A stretch of 64,000 bases of DNA, from contig CALXNZ010000010.1 in NCBI GenBank assembly GCA_944389885.1, forward strand, positions 1-64,000, given 5' to 3'. Both the position numbers and the translations under genes were made by a program. Below, one piece after another: positions 36,501-45,569 of this stretch. Each line of letters starts with the position of its first letter. Within the stretch, counting starts at the first letter, position 1. A model generated the notes under the pieces. That model did no database searches. It had not been told where the DNA came from and worked only from the letters and a program-made list of their open reading frames with translations. The DNA is from an uncultured Opitutales bacterium (lineage in GTDB: Bacteria > Verrucomicrobiota > Verrucomicrobiia > Opitutales > Intestinicryptomonadaceae).

Positions 36501-36877
36501 GGTTTAATAACATCTTGATGATAAAAAATATCGTAGTTGTTTGTTTTATCAATAGCGTAAAATAACCTGCCGCCTATTTGGGGTAAAACACAAAGCTTTA
36601 CATACTTATTTTCAAGATAAAGCGCCGTAAAATTTTCGGGCTTCATTTCGCGTGTCATATTGTCGTTGAGCGGATATGGATAAACTGAACGCCTCGCGCG
36701 TTGGTACGACCAATCACAGTCGAACACAGGCGCAATCTCCGGAGGATTTAGTTTGTAGGAAGGAAGGGTTAAAGTTTCCTCCCAGGCTTTAACACCTTCT
36801 CCAGCAGCATATATAGGCTGGACAAGCGCGATACAGACAACAATAGAAAGCACTTTTATTATATTGGATTTCGACAT
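33569..36877 (-). CDS. Giant exported DUF5107 plus TPR protein
   Basis: A 1102-residue protein: signal peptide, then a DUF5107 domain (about residues 35-370) with NKYVKLCVLPQIGGRLFYA and EWNVFHHHRATSHAP, and TPR repeats from about 500 to the end (KAEKYFRTAYERQRK, AIYNLGLILKAEGKTEDAIE). DUF5107 is a mutarotase-like beta-sandwich found with glycan enzymes. HHHRATSH could be a catalytic or metal site. Coupling to the mutarotase gene and nearby sulfatases and GH5-like enzyme point to recognition or processing of a polysaccharide; the specific role is unknown. Confidence 0.78.
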   Translation of the reverse strand: MSKSNIIKVLSIVVCIALVQPIYAAGEGVKAWEETLTLPSYKLNPPEIAPVFDCDWSYQRARRSVYPYPLNDNMTREMKPENFTALYLENKYVKLCVLPQIGGRLFYAIDKTNNYDIFYHQDVIKPANVGMTGAWISGGVEWNVFHHHRATSHAPCNYKIESNTDGSMTIWLGETEWRHRMSWAIGITLHPDKSYIEISGRLSNQTENVNTMLYWSNVSTAANENYQIIFPPTTEFGTFHCKSSFCHWPITKEPYNGIEEYANGVDASWWKNNPYGVSIFVHDLKDDFIAGYDHGKDAGTMLVGNHNIVKGGKFWSWGYNSGWPTKILTENAGHYIELMTGAYSDNQPDYSWLYPYEVKKFSQYWYGIRNIGGAKKASKVAAINLDVQKDGKVRVAANATEYLPQARVLLLKNGETIFDKSVDISPEKPFSEYAAISGEFKDTDLTMKLIRNDGKELLSYTPIKNDASKPLPEIVAPPLPPSEIKNIEECLLVGMRNYQFFNPFIKPEDYFEEVLRRDSGNVRANIMMGTIWRKRGDNQKAEKYFRTAYERQRKDYTNPKDCEAIYNLGLILKAEGKTEDAIEMLYKAVWNYEYNSAANYQLAQIYAAQKDYENALERLNEAIFRNNGNLDALNLKTTIYRLTGDKKSALECIESVLEVDPLNSYALYEKSLIEGGTFFPIFMRDEVQSYLELALKYLHNSFEDECVKLLSDIEKRKPSPIVKMWLAYLADCKGNKESAKEFYQKALSEPMDYCNPFRLETVAVLKKAKEYFPNEAKIYYYLGNLYYDKQPEKAVAEWEKCIELDGKFAYAHRNIGWAYWKYFRDYSKSMKYYSRAVELAPDQALFLEEIDQVAEANNDSVESRYNRLKKLHDTCVKRYYPLAAEVVTGTFVGDYDYVLKLLKECYFPTREGVANFHDVFVDALLMAAESKAAKGDFSEAKALCKQAFTYPENHQVFYYDTRNPRDAQIYYTLASICERSKDKSSAEANYKKAAEVNTKKTNYRYWRALALEKLGKSDEAKAIFNDLVEEGKNGIVKRHINFYGSEGTTGNTVEFINSCAYYTMGLGQAGLGNREEAKASFVKSVELNPNYLWSNVMLKSIK

Positions 36878-37175
36878 AGCAGATAAAAATATTACTGTGT
36901 TGTTAAAAATGCGGAGCGAAATGCTCGATTACATGATATAAAATTTGCCACTGCGCGTCAATGATGTCCATTTTGTAAAAGATGTCTTTTATTACCATTG
37001 ACATTTGCATTAACTTTATGTATCATGACCTCGAATTATATATGGCACTTTATAGCGATTACTTGGATGATGAAAAAAAAACACTTCAGCTAAAAGGGGA
37101 AAGAACATTTCCTATGTATGGAAGTTATTTGACGACGATGAACTTAAACTCTGGGATAGCGGCAGCACTATAACT

Positions 37176-38042
37176 TTGTTCAGCAATTTCAATATATCTG
37201 AATATAAGAAAGAAAAAACCGTAGGTTTTAGGGATAATTTTGTGATACATCCCATAAAATTATCCCACAATTTTTGGGAAAAATTTGGCGTTAATGTGAT
37301 CGGAATTGCAAACCATGCAAATGGTTATTATCATTCCAGAATAAATAAAGGATTTTTTGATTTCATCATAACGGTATCGGGAAGTTATTCATCAAAGTCC
37401 AATAAGCATTCTTACAATGCAAATCCGGGAGAATGTCTCATACTTCCACCCGACAGTCAGTTGGATTCATATGTAAATATGGAAACAGAAGTTATATGGA
37501 TTCATTTATGCGATATTCCATACTGGCGCGATTTACTCGGAGATGAAATAAGAATAAAACGCCTAAATGAATTTCAAGAGATAGTAGCTCCATCCAAAGC
37601 GTTTAAAGAAGAAATCTTTAACAAGAACCGCTCCTTTGAGGTGTTAGAGATGATAGCGGAAGCTTTTATATTGGTTTTGCGGAGGGAATTCTCAAAACCT
37701 AAAAAAAGCATATCGGAAATAAAAAAAATTCTGGAAGCTATAAAATCTAATCCTGCAAAAAAGTGGAAGGCCCGGGAAGTCGCAAAAAATTGCGGAATGA
37801 CTTTTCGCGAATTTGATAATTTATGTAAAAAACTATATGCAAAAAGTTTCTCAAAAATTCTTGCAGGGGTAAGAATGAAAATCGCCTTCGAGTTGATTAA
37901 AACAGGAGTATATACAAATTCTTACATAGCAAAAAAAATAGGATACTCCAACGCCTATTCTTTTTCAAAAGCATTCAATTTATATTATAAAAAAAGCCCC
38001 CAAAAAATGAAATCTGAATTTGCAAGACCTAAATCCCTTTAA
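37176..38042 (+). CDS. AraC-family regulator, start uncertain
   Basis: A 288-residue frame with an N-terminal cupin-like sensor domain (ITVSGSYSSKS, ANPGECLILPPDSQL) and a C-terminal AraC DNA-binding domain of two helix-turn-helix units (AREVAKNCGMTFREFDNLCKK and IAKKIGYSNAYSFSKAF). The only start in frame is TTG at 37176 with no binding site, but the open frame extends about 30 codons further left. A separate frame from 36982 enters this frame if a -1 slip occurs at the A9 run 37073-37081. It is divergent from the DUF5107 operon and upstream of the GH5-like gene; either could be its target. Confidence 0.72.
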   Translation: MFSNFNISEYKKEKTVGFRDNFVIHPIKLSHNFWEKFGVNVIGIANHANGYYHSRINKGFFDFIITVSGSYSSKSNKHSYNANPGECLILPPDSQLDSYVNMETEVIWIHLCDIPYWRDLLGDEIRIKRLNEFQEIVAPSKAFKEEIFNKNRSFEVLEMIAEAFILVLRREFSKPKKSISEIKKILEAIKSNPAKKWKAREVAKNCGMTFREFDNLCKKLYAKSFSKILAGVRMKIAFELIKTGVYTNSYIAKKIGYSNAYSFSKAFNLYYKKSPQKMKSEFARPKSL

Positions 38043-38094
38043 AACGTCGCAAACTTCGAAAATTTGAAAATAACATAAAATAAAAGGCTGCTAT

Positions 38095-39237
38095 ATGATT
38101 ATAAAATTCTTCAACTTGAAAACGCTGTTTGAGTTAACTGTATTCGCATTGTGCGCTGCAAATATATCCCACCTTGCCGCCAGAGAGCGTTGGACTCCAA
38201 AACAGGCAAATGAATGGTACAACGCGCAACCGTATAGAGCCGGGGTTAATTTCATTCCAAGTTATGCTATAAATTCAATCGAATTTTGGAGCAAAGAAAG
38301 TTTCGATATTAACGTAATTGATAGAGAATTAAAATTGGCGTCTTCAATAGGGTTTAACTTTGTCAGGGTGTTTTTAAACGACTTGGTCTGGCATGACGAT
38401 CCCAAAGGGCTTGAGGAACGCATTGACAAATTCTTAGAATGCGCCGACAAATACAATATTGCAGTCTCGTTTACATTTTTCACAAATGGAGGCAAAAATG
38501 ACGGCAAACTCGGCAAACAGCCGGAGCCTAACAACACCCACAATTCCGGATGGAAGAAGACTCCCAGTTTGGAAATCTTGGCAGACACATCAAAATGGGA
38601 TTACATGAAACAGTATGTGCAATCTATTATTAAGAGATACGCAAATGATAGACGGGTGGTTTTATGGGACATCTACAATGAGCCGGGCAATATAAGAAGC
38701 GAACATATCGTCGGCGGGGCCAAGTCCCTTACTGAAGACGATGTAAAAAGGTTAAAGCAATGCGCATTAAAACTTGTAAAGGAATCCGCGGAGTGGGCCA
38801 GAGAGTGCAATCCGTTGCAGCCGATTACCTTTGGCGTATATGAGCCCGATTCAAGCCCGCATGGAAAAATGTTTAATAAGACCCAGTATGAAGAAAGCGA
38901 CGTAATTTCATACCACACCTATTCTCCCCTACGAACACATATTAACTTGGTGAAGGAGATGCGGAAATATGATCGCCCAATTATGTGCCTTGAGTGGATG
39001 GCTCGCCATCTTGGAAGCACATTTAATCCCATTTTAAAATACCTCAAGGAGGAACGGATATGGAGTTGCTCATTCGGATTAGTTGCCGGTAAAATGCAAA
39101 CATGGATTCCATGGCCAAGAATCGCAAAGGATACACCAAATTCTAATATTTGGTTCCACGATATTTTTAAACCTGACGGAACCCCGTGGGATCCAACCGA
39201 AGTGGAATATATTAAAAACGTTTTAAAATCGGAATAG
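38095..39237 (+). CDS. GH5-like glycoside hydrolase, exported
   Basis: A 380-residue TIM-barrel hydrolase of the cellulase-like clan A type. It has a signal peptide (AANISHLAA), RAGVNFIPSYAINS, GFNFVRVFLNDLVW, the acid/base motif LWDIYNEPGN and a later nucleophile segment MCLEWMAR. The proteins of this look are annotated as cellulase-family glycosyl hydrolases in Bacteroidota and Verrucomicrobiota; substrate not readable. The gene starts 52 bases after the AraC stop. Confidence 0.78.
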   Translation: MIIKFFNLKTLFELTVFALCAANISHLAARERWTPKQANEWYNAQPYRAGVNFIPSYAINSIEFWSKESFDINVIDRELKLASSIGFNFVRVFLNDLVWHDDPKGLEERIDKFLECADKYNIAVSFTFFTNGGKNDGKLGKQPEPNNTHNSGWKKTPSLEILADTSKWDYMKQYVQSIIKRYANDRRVVLWDIYNEPGNIRSEHIVGGAKSLTEDDVKRLKQCALKLVKESAEWARECNPLQPITFGVYEPDSSPHGKMFNKTQYEESDVISYHTYSPLRTHINLVKEMRKYDRPIMCLEWMARHLGSTFNPILKYLKEERIWSCSFGLVAGKMQTWIPWPRIAKDTPNSNIWFHDIFKPDGTPWDPTEVEYIKNVLKSE

Positions 39238-39343
39238 CCATAAATCTTAAAAATATGATTTTTAAGACAGCGATTCCGAAGATGAAAGTGCTTGGTATAG
39301 TTCCACAATAGAACATGCGCAAAGTCTCAGTTAATGTCATTTA

Positions 39344-41017
39344 TTATCTATACGACGTTATATCGAGAAGCTCCTTATACGCATGCGTCTTATTCTTAGT
39401 CAACATGGTGTCATGTGGAGATGGCAAAGATTTTAGCCATTCATAGAGCTGATTGCGCATGTTTTTGCCGACCTCAGACTCGGGAATAGGAGAAAGTTGT
39501 TTGGGATCGGAATTTAGGTCATAAAAATGTTTTATTGGGGGAATCGCGTCGGGGGCATGCTTGTATGCCCCCTGTTTTGTCGAGGAAATCGCCAGATAGA
39601 CTTTGTTGTCGGCGGAAATATTGAAGGCGAACATGGGGCATCTATTTCCGTCCTGTGTCTTCATTTTCACAAGCCCCCAATCGGCATTGGGATACCATGT
39701 TATTGCGTGAAGCCCGTCTGTAAAAAAGTTCTTCCGTTTAGAAACTGTTTTCTCTCCCAAAATTACGGGCTTAAGCGATTCCCCATCGAGCCCTTCGGGA
39801 ATATCAATCTTTGCAAAGTCCATCGCAGTTGGGAATACGTCTAAGAGGCTCACTAATGCTTCAGAATACCCCGGTTTGGCATTTGGCGCACAGATTATGA
39901 GAGGTACCCTTGAGCCTCCTATCCATCCCTGCCCTTTACCTCCCCTATACGGAGCATTGGAGGGAGGCACTATATATGGAGAGCCATTATCTGCGCATAA
40001 AACGAATATTGTGTTTTTATCTTCGCCGTATTTCTTTAACAAATCGAAGAATTCCCGTACTGCTGCGTCGATGGAACGCATATGTTCTACATGTATTGCT
40101 ACCCTTGGCATAGAGCTTTCTACGGCGTATTTCTCGGGAGTCGGATCAAGGCGCCCGTGCATGGTCATAGGAGCGAAATATAACAAAAAGGGATTTTTGC
40201 TCTTTAAAGATTTTTCCATGTAAGACATCGCTTTTTCAGCGAGAAGCTCCGTAAGAAATTCACCCTCCGGACGTTGGGGAACTCGCGACTTGTTTTCCCA
40301 CAAATCTGCGGCGCAATAATATCTGCTATCGTGAAGATTATATCCGAAGTAATAGTCGAATCCCAGGTCGGTCGGCCATTCTCCATCGGCGCAGGACGCC
40401 CATGCCGAACGTCTGTCCCCCTCTAAGACGTCGTCCTTAGGTATTTTTTTCCCGCGCACGGTAAAAAACTGTGTGGGAGATTTGAGCGATTGTTTTTGTC
40501 GGCGCACCGCCGCTTGAAAATCTTCTTCATTATGCCTTGAAACATGCCATTTGCCTATTGCCGCGCAGGAATATCCCGCATCTTTGAAATTCTTAGCAAG
40601 CAGGGAAACTTTGTCGTTTTTAAACCCTTTTGATATCGCGCTTGCGAGGTCGCAAACGCCCCATCTTTGCTGATACTTGCCTGTCATAAGGCCCATTCTT
40701 GAGGGGGCACACAAATTACTCGACGCATAACAACGGTTAAAAACGACACCTTGCGATGCGAGAGAGTCTATATAGGGAGTGCCGCTTTCAACAAGCTTCA
40801 AGCATTTGCCCAAATCAAAATTTTTATTTCCAGTAGCTATGAAAAGTTTTGTGATGTCGGCGTCTAAGTCAGAAATTTTCAGTTTTTTCGTATAGGGAGT
40901 CAGCCAACCTGCTCCAAGATCGTCGAGATTTATTATTATCACATTGGGACGCTTTTCTGCGGAAAGCAATGAACTTCCAAGCAATACAAAAAAAACAAGC
41001 GACGGTATTTTCTTCAT
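39344..41017 (-). CDS. Exported formylglycine sulfatase
   Basis: A 557-residue type I sulfatase: signal peptide (MKKIPSLVFFVLLGSSLLSA), metal site NLDDLG, the modified Cys103 in CAPSRMGLMTGK (formylglycine needs CxPSR), IGKWHVSRH and CADNGSPY. The substrate is a sulfate ester, probably on a glycan. I start it at the ATG at 41017 because the signal peptide begins there. The Cys type needs an anaerobic maturase or FGE; none is in this window. It lies beside a second, quite different sulfatase on the same strand. Confidence 0.87.
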   Translation of the reverse strand: MKKIPSLVFFVLLGSSLLSAEKRPNVIIINLDDLGAGWLTPYTKKLKISDLDADITKLFIATGNKNFDLGKCLKLVESGTPYIDSLASQGVVFNRCYASSNLCAPSRMGLMTGKYQQRWGVCDLASAISKGFKNDKVSLLAKNFKDAGYSCAAIGKWHVSRHNEEDFQAAVRRQKQSLKSPTQFFTVRGKKIPKDDVLEGDRRSAWASCADGEWPTDLGFDYYFGYNLHDSRYYCAADLWENKSRVPQRPEGEFLTELLAEKAMSYMEKSLKSKNPFLLYFAPMTMHGRLDPTPEKYAVESSMPRVAIHVEHMRSIDAAVREFFDLLKKYGEDKNTIFVLCADNGSPYIVPPSNAPYRGGKGQGWIGGSRVPLIICAPNAKPGYSEALVSLLDVFPTAMDFAKIDIPEGLDGESLKPVILGEKTVSKRKNFFTDGLHAITWYPNADWGLVKMKTQDGNRCPMFAFNISADNKVYLAISSTKQGAYKHAPDAIPPIKHFYDLNSDPKQLSPIPESEVGKNMRNQLYEWLKSLPSPHDTMLTKNKTHAYKELLDITSYR

Positions 41018-41076
41018 AAAAATATTTTTAGAGCGCACCGGTGGTTTAAACAATTCATCTCTTAAAAAGTTTCGGA

Positions 41077-42612
41077 TTATTTCATTTTCTCGATTTCTAA
41101 AAGGCGATTTTTCAAGGTTTTTACGATTTCCGGATATTGTGAAATTACATTGCGTGTTTCGGAAGGATCCTCTTTTAAATTATAAAGCGAGTCTTCGTGA
41201 ACAATCGCATCTGCAAAACGCTTGTCTCTTGGATTTGCACCCGAACCTATATCGGCGGCGTCTCCATGGGTTTTGGGAACAAATTTCCAATCCCCGATTC
41301 TTATCGACTTTCCCCGCGTACCCTGCAAAACGATTTCTTTGCGCGCGCCTGGCTCTTTTGCGGAAGTAAAATTTCGGAGAGCGCTTGCGCTGTCTATCGC
41401 TTCTCCTTCGGGTATTTTAACGTGCAGCATTTCCGCAAATGTTGCGGGCAAGTCGTTTAACCCGACCAAGGCACTGCTGAGGCCGTTTACAGCGGCATCT
41501 GGATTTACGACTATAAACGGCACCCTCATTCCGCCGTCATATATGTTATATTTGCCGCCTCTAAAAATTCCAGCTGGTTTATGTCCGTTCAAATCGCGTT
41601 CTGAATTGTCGTAATATCCGTCGAATACAACGGGGCCGTTGTCGCTTGAAAATATTATTATGGTGTTGTCCAATACGCCCGCATCTCTAAGCGATTTTAC
41701 AATCTCGCCTACTTGCCAATCGGCCTGCACGATTGCATCTCCGCGTATTCCGCATTCCGAAGTTCCGGCGAATTTAGGATCGACAGTCCTCGGAACATGG
41801 GGTTCAAAAAGTCCCACATAAAGAAAAAATGGTCGATTCTTATTTTTCTCTATAAAATCGGAGGCCTCGCGCACGACGTTTGTCGGAATTTCCTCGTCCA
41901 CGAATCTCGCTGAATGTCCGCCGCGCATGTAGCCTATTCTGCTTATGCCGTTTATTATGCTGCAAGAATGTTGTTTATCTGCGCCTTGTTTGAGCAAATC
42001 CGGACGTTCAAGCCCTGTGGGAGTATCGCTGATATTATTATTATAACTGACCTCTATCGGATCTTTTGGATCTAATCCCACAACTTTCCCGTCCCTCAAC
42101 CAAACCGTAGGGACCCTATCGACCGTCGCAGGAATTATAAATGAAGAATCAAAACCTATATCGTTGGGATTTGGCCGTATTTCTGCATTAAAATTTAGGG
42201 GGGCAGACCCGTCTCCCAATCCAAGATGCCATTTCCCTACGGCGCATGTGGCATATCCGGCAGATTTGAATATTTTGGGGAGTGTCAGCGCATTTGTAGG
42301 TACGCATAGAGGATCGTCTCCGGCGAGAATTCCTGTCTTTGCCTTTTTTTGCCGCCAGGCGTATTCACCTGTAAACATGCTGTATCTCGACGGTGTGCAT
42401 GTGGAAGCCGTAGCATAGCCATTTGAAAATACGATTCCTTTATTCGCGAGCGAATCTATATTGGGGGTTTTGAAGGTAGTTGCCCCTGAGAAGCTGATAT
42501 CTCCATATCCCAAATCGTCGGCAATTATCAATACGACATTTTTTCTATCATGAGCCGCAAAGGCATCGCATAATAAAAAGAGAAGTAAGAAAAAAATCGG
42601 ACGGAAATTCAT
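41077..42612 (-). CDS. Exported arylsulfatase-type sulfatase
   Basis: A 511-residue type I sulfatase with a signal peptide (FRPIFFLLLFLLCDAFA), metal ligands IADDLGYGD, the formylglycine Cys72 in CTPSRYSMFTGEY, AVGKWHLGLG and SSDNGPV. The spacing is that of the arylsulfatase A group. Start at ATG 42612, matching the signal peptide. It comes first and the other sulfatase follows 60 bases after; they probably remove different sulfate groups from the same glycan. The overall shape is closer to the classic family than the downstream gene. Confidence 0.88.
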   Translation of the reverse strand: MNFRPIFFLLLFLLCDAFAAHDRKNVVLIIADDLGYGDISFSGATTFKTPNIDSLANKGIVFSNGYATASTCTPSRYSMFTGEYAWRQKKAKTGILAGDDPLCVPTNALTLPKIFKSAGYATCAVGKWHLGLGDGSAPLNFNAEIRPNPNDIGFDSSFIIPATVDRVPTVWLRDGKVVGLDPKDPIEVSYNNNISDTPTGLERPDLLKQGADKQHSCSIINGISRIGYMRGGHSARFVDEEIPTNVVREASDFIEKNKNRPFFLYVGLFEPHVPRTVDPKFAGTSECGIRGDAIVQADWQVGEIVKSLRDAGVLDNTIIIFSSDNGPVVFDGYYDNSERDLNGHKPAGIFRGGKYNIYDGGMRVPFIVVNPDAAVNGLSSALVGLNDLPATFAEMLHVKIPEGEAIDSASALRNFTSAKEPGARKEIVLQGTRGKSIRIGDWKFVPKTHGDAADIGSGANPRDKRFADAIVHEDSLYNLKEDPSETRNVISQYPEIVKTLKNRLLEIEKMK

Positions 42613-42897
42613 AAATTTGTAATTATATGTAAAATAATTATATTCAACTAAAAAGATAACACTATGAGCGTGAACTATCTCAAGTGAGACAACGCATTTG
42701 AATTTTTTCATGAAATATGACAGACTTTGAATCACATGGGAAAATTTTATTTAGCATACGCATGATATAGTTCCGGAATTTTTTGGAATCTTCTATGCAA
42801 AAATCATAATATAAGATAAGCGCGTAAATTGAAATTCAAGGTTCATTTAAGAAAAAATTATGCTTGTATAAGAGTATGGTATAATCAGTCTAATGCC

Positions 42898-43227
42898 ATG
42901 CTGGTATTAAAACGTACTGTTGACACTATTTTATTCTTCTGCTTCTGCTTTTTGGCAGGAACAGGTTTAATGATGAAATTTTCCTTCGTGAAGGGATTGG
43001 GACCTCAATCGGTATTAGGTCTGACTAAACATGACTGGGAGACGTTGCATTTGTATGTAGGCATATTAATGTTGGTTGCGGTTATTCTGCATCTCATTTC
43101 AAACAGGGTTTGGATTGTCAAGGTGGGGGCAAAAAATAACCGCTGGATTGCCCTCTTGGTTATAGCAATTGGCATCATAACGGTTCTAACCCTAACTCTT
43201 GCCCCCACTACTCTGGCTGTAAAATAA
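42898..43227 (+). CDS. DUF4405-like membrane protein
   Basis: A 109-residue membrane protein with three or four helices. The arrangement HDWETLHLYVGILMLVAVILHL, with His residues spaced along two helices, is that of DUF4405 proteins, which are related to cytochrome-b-like heme-binding domains. The ATG at 42898 gives the family-like start (LKRTVDTILF); a longer frame begins at 42829. It converges with the SMR gene. Its redox partner is unknown. Confidence 0.7.
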   Translation: MLVLKRTVDTILFFCFCFLAGTGLMMKFSFVKGLGPQSVLGLTKHDWETLHLYVGILMLVAVILHLISNRVWIVKVGAKNNRWIALLVIAIGIITVLTLTLAPTTLAVK

Positions 43228-43234
43228 CGTTAAG

Positions 43235-43549
43235 TTATGATATTTTCAGAATTATAACGCCAGATAAGATTAGGATAATGGCGAAACTTCTTATAAGAGT
43301 TAAGGGATCCCCAAAAAATAGCACGCCCAATATAAAAGTTCCTAAAGCGCCTATAGATGTCCATACAACATAGGCAGTCCCAATGGGAATGCTCTTCTGG
43401 GCTATATACAATAGGTATCCACTTAATGCCATTGCAATTACAGCAAAAAGAATCCAAAAGATTTTTATCTGGGAATTTTGCGCAAGTTTAAAACCCAAAG
43501 GCCAACCTATTTCCGCAATTCCTGCCAATATTAAGTATAACCATGCCAT
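43235..43549 (-). CDS. Small multidrug resistance (SMR/SugE-type) exporter
   Basis: A 104-residue, four-helix protein of the SMR family. The key acidic residue is in AGIAEIGWPLG, and GTAYVVWTSIGALGT and LFFGDPL match SugE/Gdx members, which export guanidinium or quaternary amines as dual-topology dimers. No guanidine riboswitch was recognised in the 290 bases before it. The gene is short and complete. Confidence 0.82.
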   Translation of the reverse strand: MAWLYLILAGIAEIGWPLGFKLAQNSQIKIFWILFAVIAMALSGYLLYIAQKSIPIGTAYVVWTSIGALGTFILGVLFFGDPLTLIRSFAIILILSGVIILKIS

Positions 43550-43841
43550 ATATTTCTAACATCGAGGAGTATATGATAATATCGATAAAAAAGAACACCC
43601 TTTAGGAATACCTAATAAAAATGCATTAGGGAATTACATATATTTTACTCATGCCGTGATTTGCAACTTAAAAGAATAAAATTTCGTCGATAAAATCTGA
43701 GGAACTAATCTTGTAAAATTAAATATGAGTGTGAGCCTACTTATAACAATAATCATATACTCATGTACTTAGCCGAAGGATTTTTAGCTTTTTCAAAAAA
43801 GCTTGAACTGCATCAAAGTTTCTTTAGAACAAAAAAATCGC

Positions 43842-44246
43842 ATGCGAAAAATTACAGCTATATTGCTTCTTGTGTGCTTCTCGATAAACTCTCTTGCTGG
43901 AGTTGTCGATAACTTTATCGTGTGTTTTCATAATGATTCCGTACATATAGATTTTTCATCTTTTCATTGCTGCGCACAAAAAAGCGACTTTGACAATTCC
44001 GCATCAAAGATATTGTCTTCTCACAAAGCTTCCACATGTGTTGATTTGCTAATTGAGCCCCAAGACCTTCCAAAAATAATTTCTAAATCACTGAAGTTGT
44101 CGGGGCCTCAGATATGCGCTTATTATAATATTTCGTATGCAATATCGAAATTGCCGCTTCCTCACAAGAATACATATAGTTCACAATATTTACAGAACCG
44201 GAATGGTTTGAGTATCAAGCCAATATGTGTTCCGCTTATAATTTGA
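43842..44246 (+). CDS. Small exported Cys-rich protein of the metal-efflux operon
   Basis: A 134-residue protein with signal peptide (ITAILLLVCFSINSLAG) and a metal-binding-like pattern: NFIVCFHNDSVHIDF, HCCAQ and STCVDLL. Comparable small exported proteins precede CzcC/CusC in some RND efflux operons. Here it is 66 bases before the outer-membrane channel gene, so it may be a periplasmic metal-binding or sensor protein. I prefer the ATG at 43842 to the TTG at 43803 because the signal peptide begins at MRKIT. Confidence 0.6.
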   Translation: MRKITAILLLVCFSINSLAGVVDNFIVCFHNDSVHIDFSSFHCCAQKSDFDNSASKILSSHKASTCVDLLIEPQDLPKIISKSLKLSGPQICAYYNISYAISKLPLPHKNTYSSQYLQNRNGLSIKPICVPLII

Positions 44247-44312
44247 TTTGGGTAATTGTCAGAAATGGTGCGCTTACGCGCAATTTTCACAACCCTAAAA
44301 ATTATAAACGAA

Positions 44313-45569
44313 ATGAAGAAAATTTTGGCTGCGGCAATATGCCTGCAATTTCTCTTTGCATCGGGGGCTTCCAAAAATCCCGTCATTGAATTAACACGTT
44401 CGGCAGCTGTAGAGTTCGCCTTAAATAATAATCTCGACCTGAAAGCGGTGCAAGAAGGAATCGCCGCGGCAAAAGGCAGAGCTCGGCAATCAGGGCGCAT
44501 GGAAAATCCTGTAATAAGCGCCGAATACGGCAACGACACCCTCTTCTCAAATGAAGGCGAATATGCGGTACGGGCAGAAATAGCTCAAAAATTTCCATTG
44601 TTTGGGCGATTGTCAAAAGAGCGTGACGTCGGAAATATAGATATAAAACTTGCGGAATTGGAATATGAAGAAGCCCGTAGAATATTAGCGCTCCAAGTAG
44701 AAACCGCTTACATATACGTTCTCGAAAAGGTATCTACGGGCGGCGCCAAGCGGGAAATGTTGAAGGCGGCAAAAGAATTTGAGAAAGCGCTAAAATCCGC
44801 TGTTCTAAGCGCGGAAAGATCGCCTCTTGAAGCGAAGCGCGCCCAGAGTGAATCTGCAAACCTTCAAATTGAAATAATGCGGGACGAAGTTGAAATTGAA
44901 ACCGCAATGTCCCAATTAAAAACCCTTTTGGGATTGCCGCCGGACGCCGTCTTAAAGCTGTCCGACAAGCTTGAGGAAATTCCGCCTTCAAGCGAGAAAT
45001 TTTCCCAACAAGTTTTAGAATCCCGCCCTGATTGGAGAATGTATTCCATTGCCGTTCAAAGTGCCAATGCCCAAATAGCGCTTATAAAGGCGGGACGATT
45101 TGAGGATATAGAAATAGGTGTGTTTTTTGAGGCCGGAACTACCGTCGACGAACCCATAGGTAAAAAACCCGAAAAAACCATGGGATTAAGCGTTTCAATA
45201 CCACTGCCCTTAAATTCTTTTGACGGCAGCATAGATGAAAAACTCTCATTGAGGCGAAAGGCGGAAATCCTTTCAGCGGCAAAAGAAAATCAAATACGCG
45301 GAGAAATTGCGGTTTACCGTACGCGCGCGGAGAAATATTTACAGATTTTGCACACTCAGAAAAGCGAGGCGGAAAAATTCTCAAACGAAATTTATGCGGA
45401 ATATCTCGACGCAAGAAAGCACGCGCAAGCCGATATAACAGATGTTTTTGGAGCATGGCAAACACATTTACAGCTAAAGCTGTCAAGAATTTCTCTCGTA
45501 GCCGAACAAGCTAAAAATTCGATATCGTTAAAATACGCTTTGGGAATAGGAGTAAAAAATGAAAAGTAA
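44313..45569 (+). CDS. czcC: Outer-membrane efflux channel (CzcC/TolC type)
   Basis: A 418-residue TolC-family protein with signal peptide (ILAAAICLQFLFASGA) and two similar helical halves; SAAVEFALNNNLDLKAVQEG begins the first repeat, and the heptad-rich helices continue to the end. It forms the trimeric duct for the RND pump. The last 11 bases overlap the start of the adaptor gene. Confidence 0.85.
   Translation: MKKILAAAICLQFLFASGASKNPVIELTRSAAVEFALNNNLDLKAVQEGIAAAKGRARQSGRMENPVISAEYGNDTLFSNEGEYAVRAEIAQKFPLFGRLSKERDVGNIDIKLAELEYEEARRILALQVETAYIYVLEKVSTGGAKREMLKAAKEFEKALKSAVLSAERSPLEAKRAQSESANLQIEIMRDEVEIETAMSQLKTLLGLPPDAVLKLSDKLEEIPPSSEKFSQQVLESRPDWRMYSIAVQSANAQIALIKAGRFEDIEIGVFFEAGTTVDEPIGKKPEKTMGLSVSIPLPLNSFDGSIDEKLSLRRKAEILSAAKENQIRGEIAVYRTRAEKYLQILHTQKSEAEKFSNEIYAEYLDARKHAQADITDVFGAWQTHLQLKLSRISLVAEQAKNSISLKYALGIGVKNEK

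Noticed and set aside
43550-43841. Guanidine riboswitch before the SugE-like gene
   Set aside because: Looked for the known class I, II and III signature motifs and saw none.
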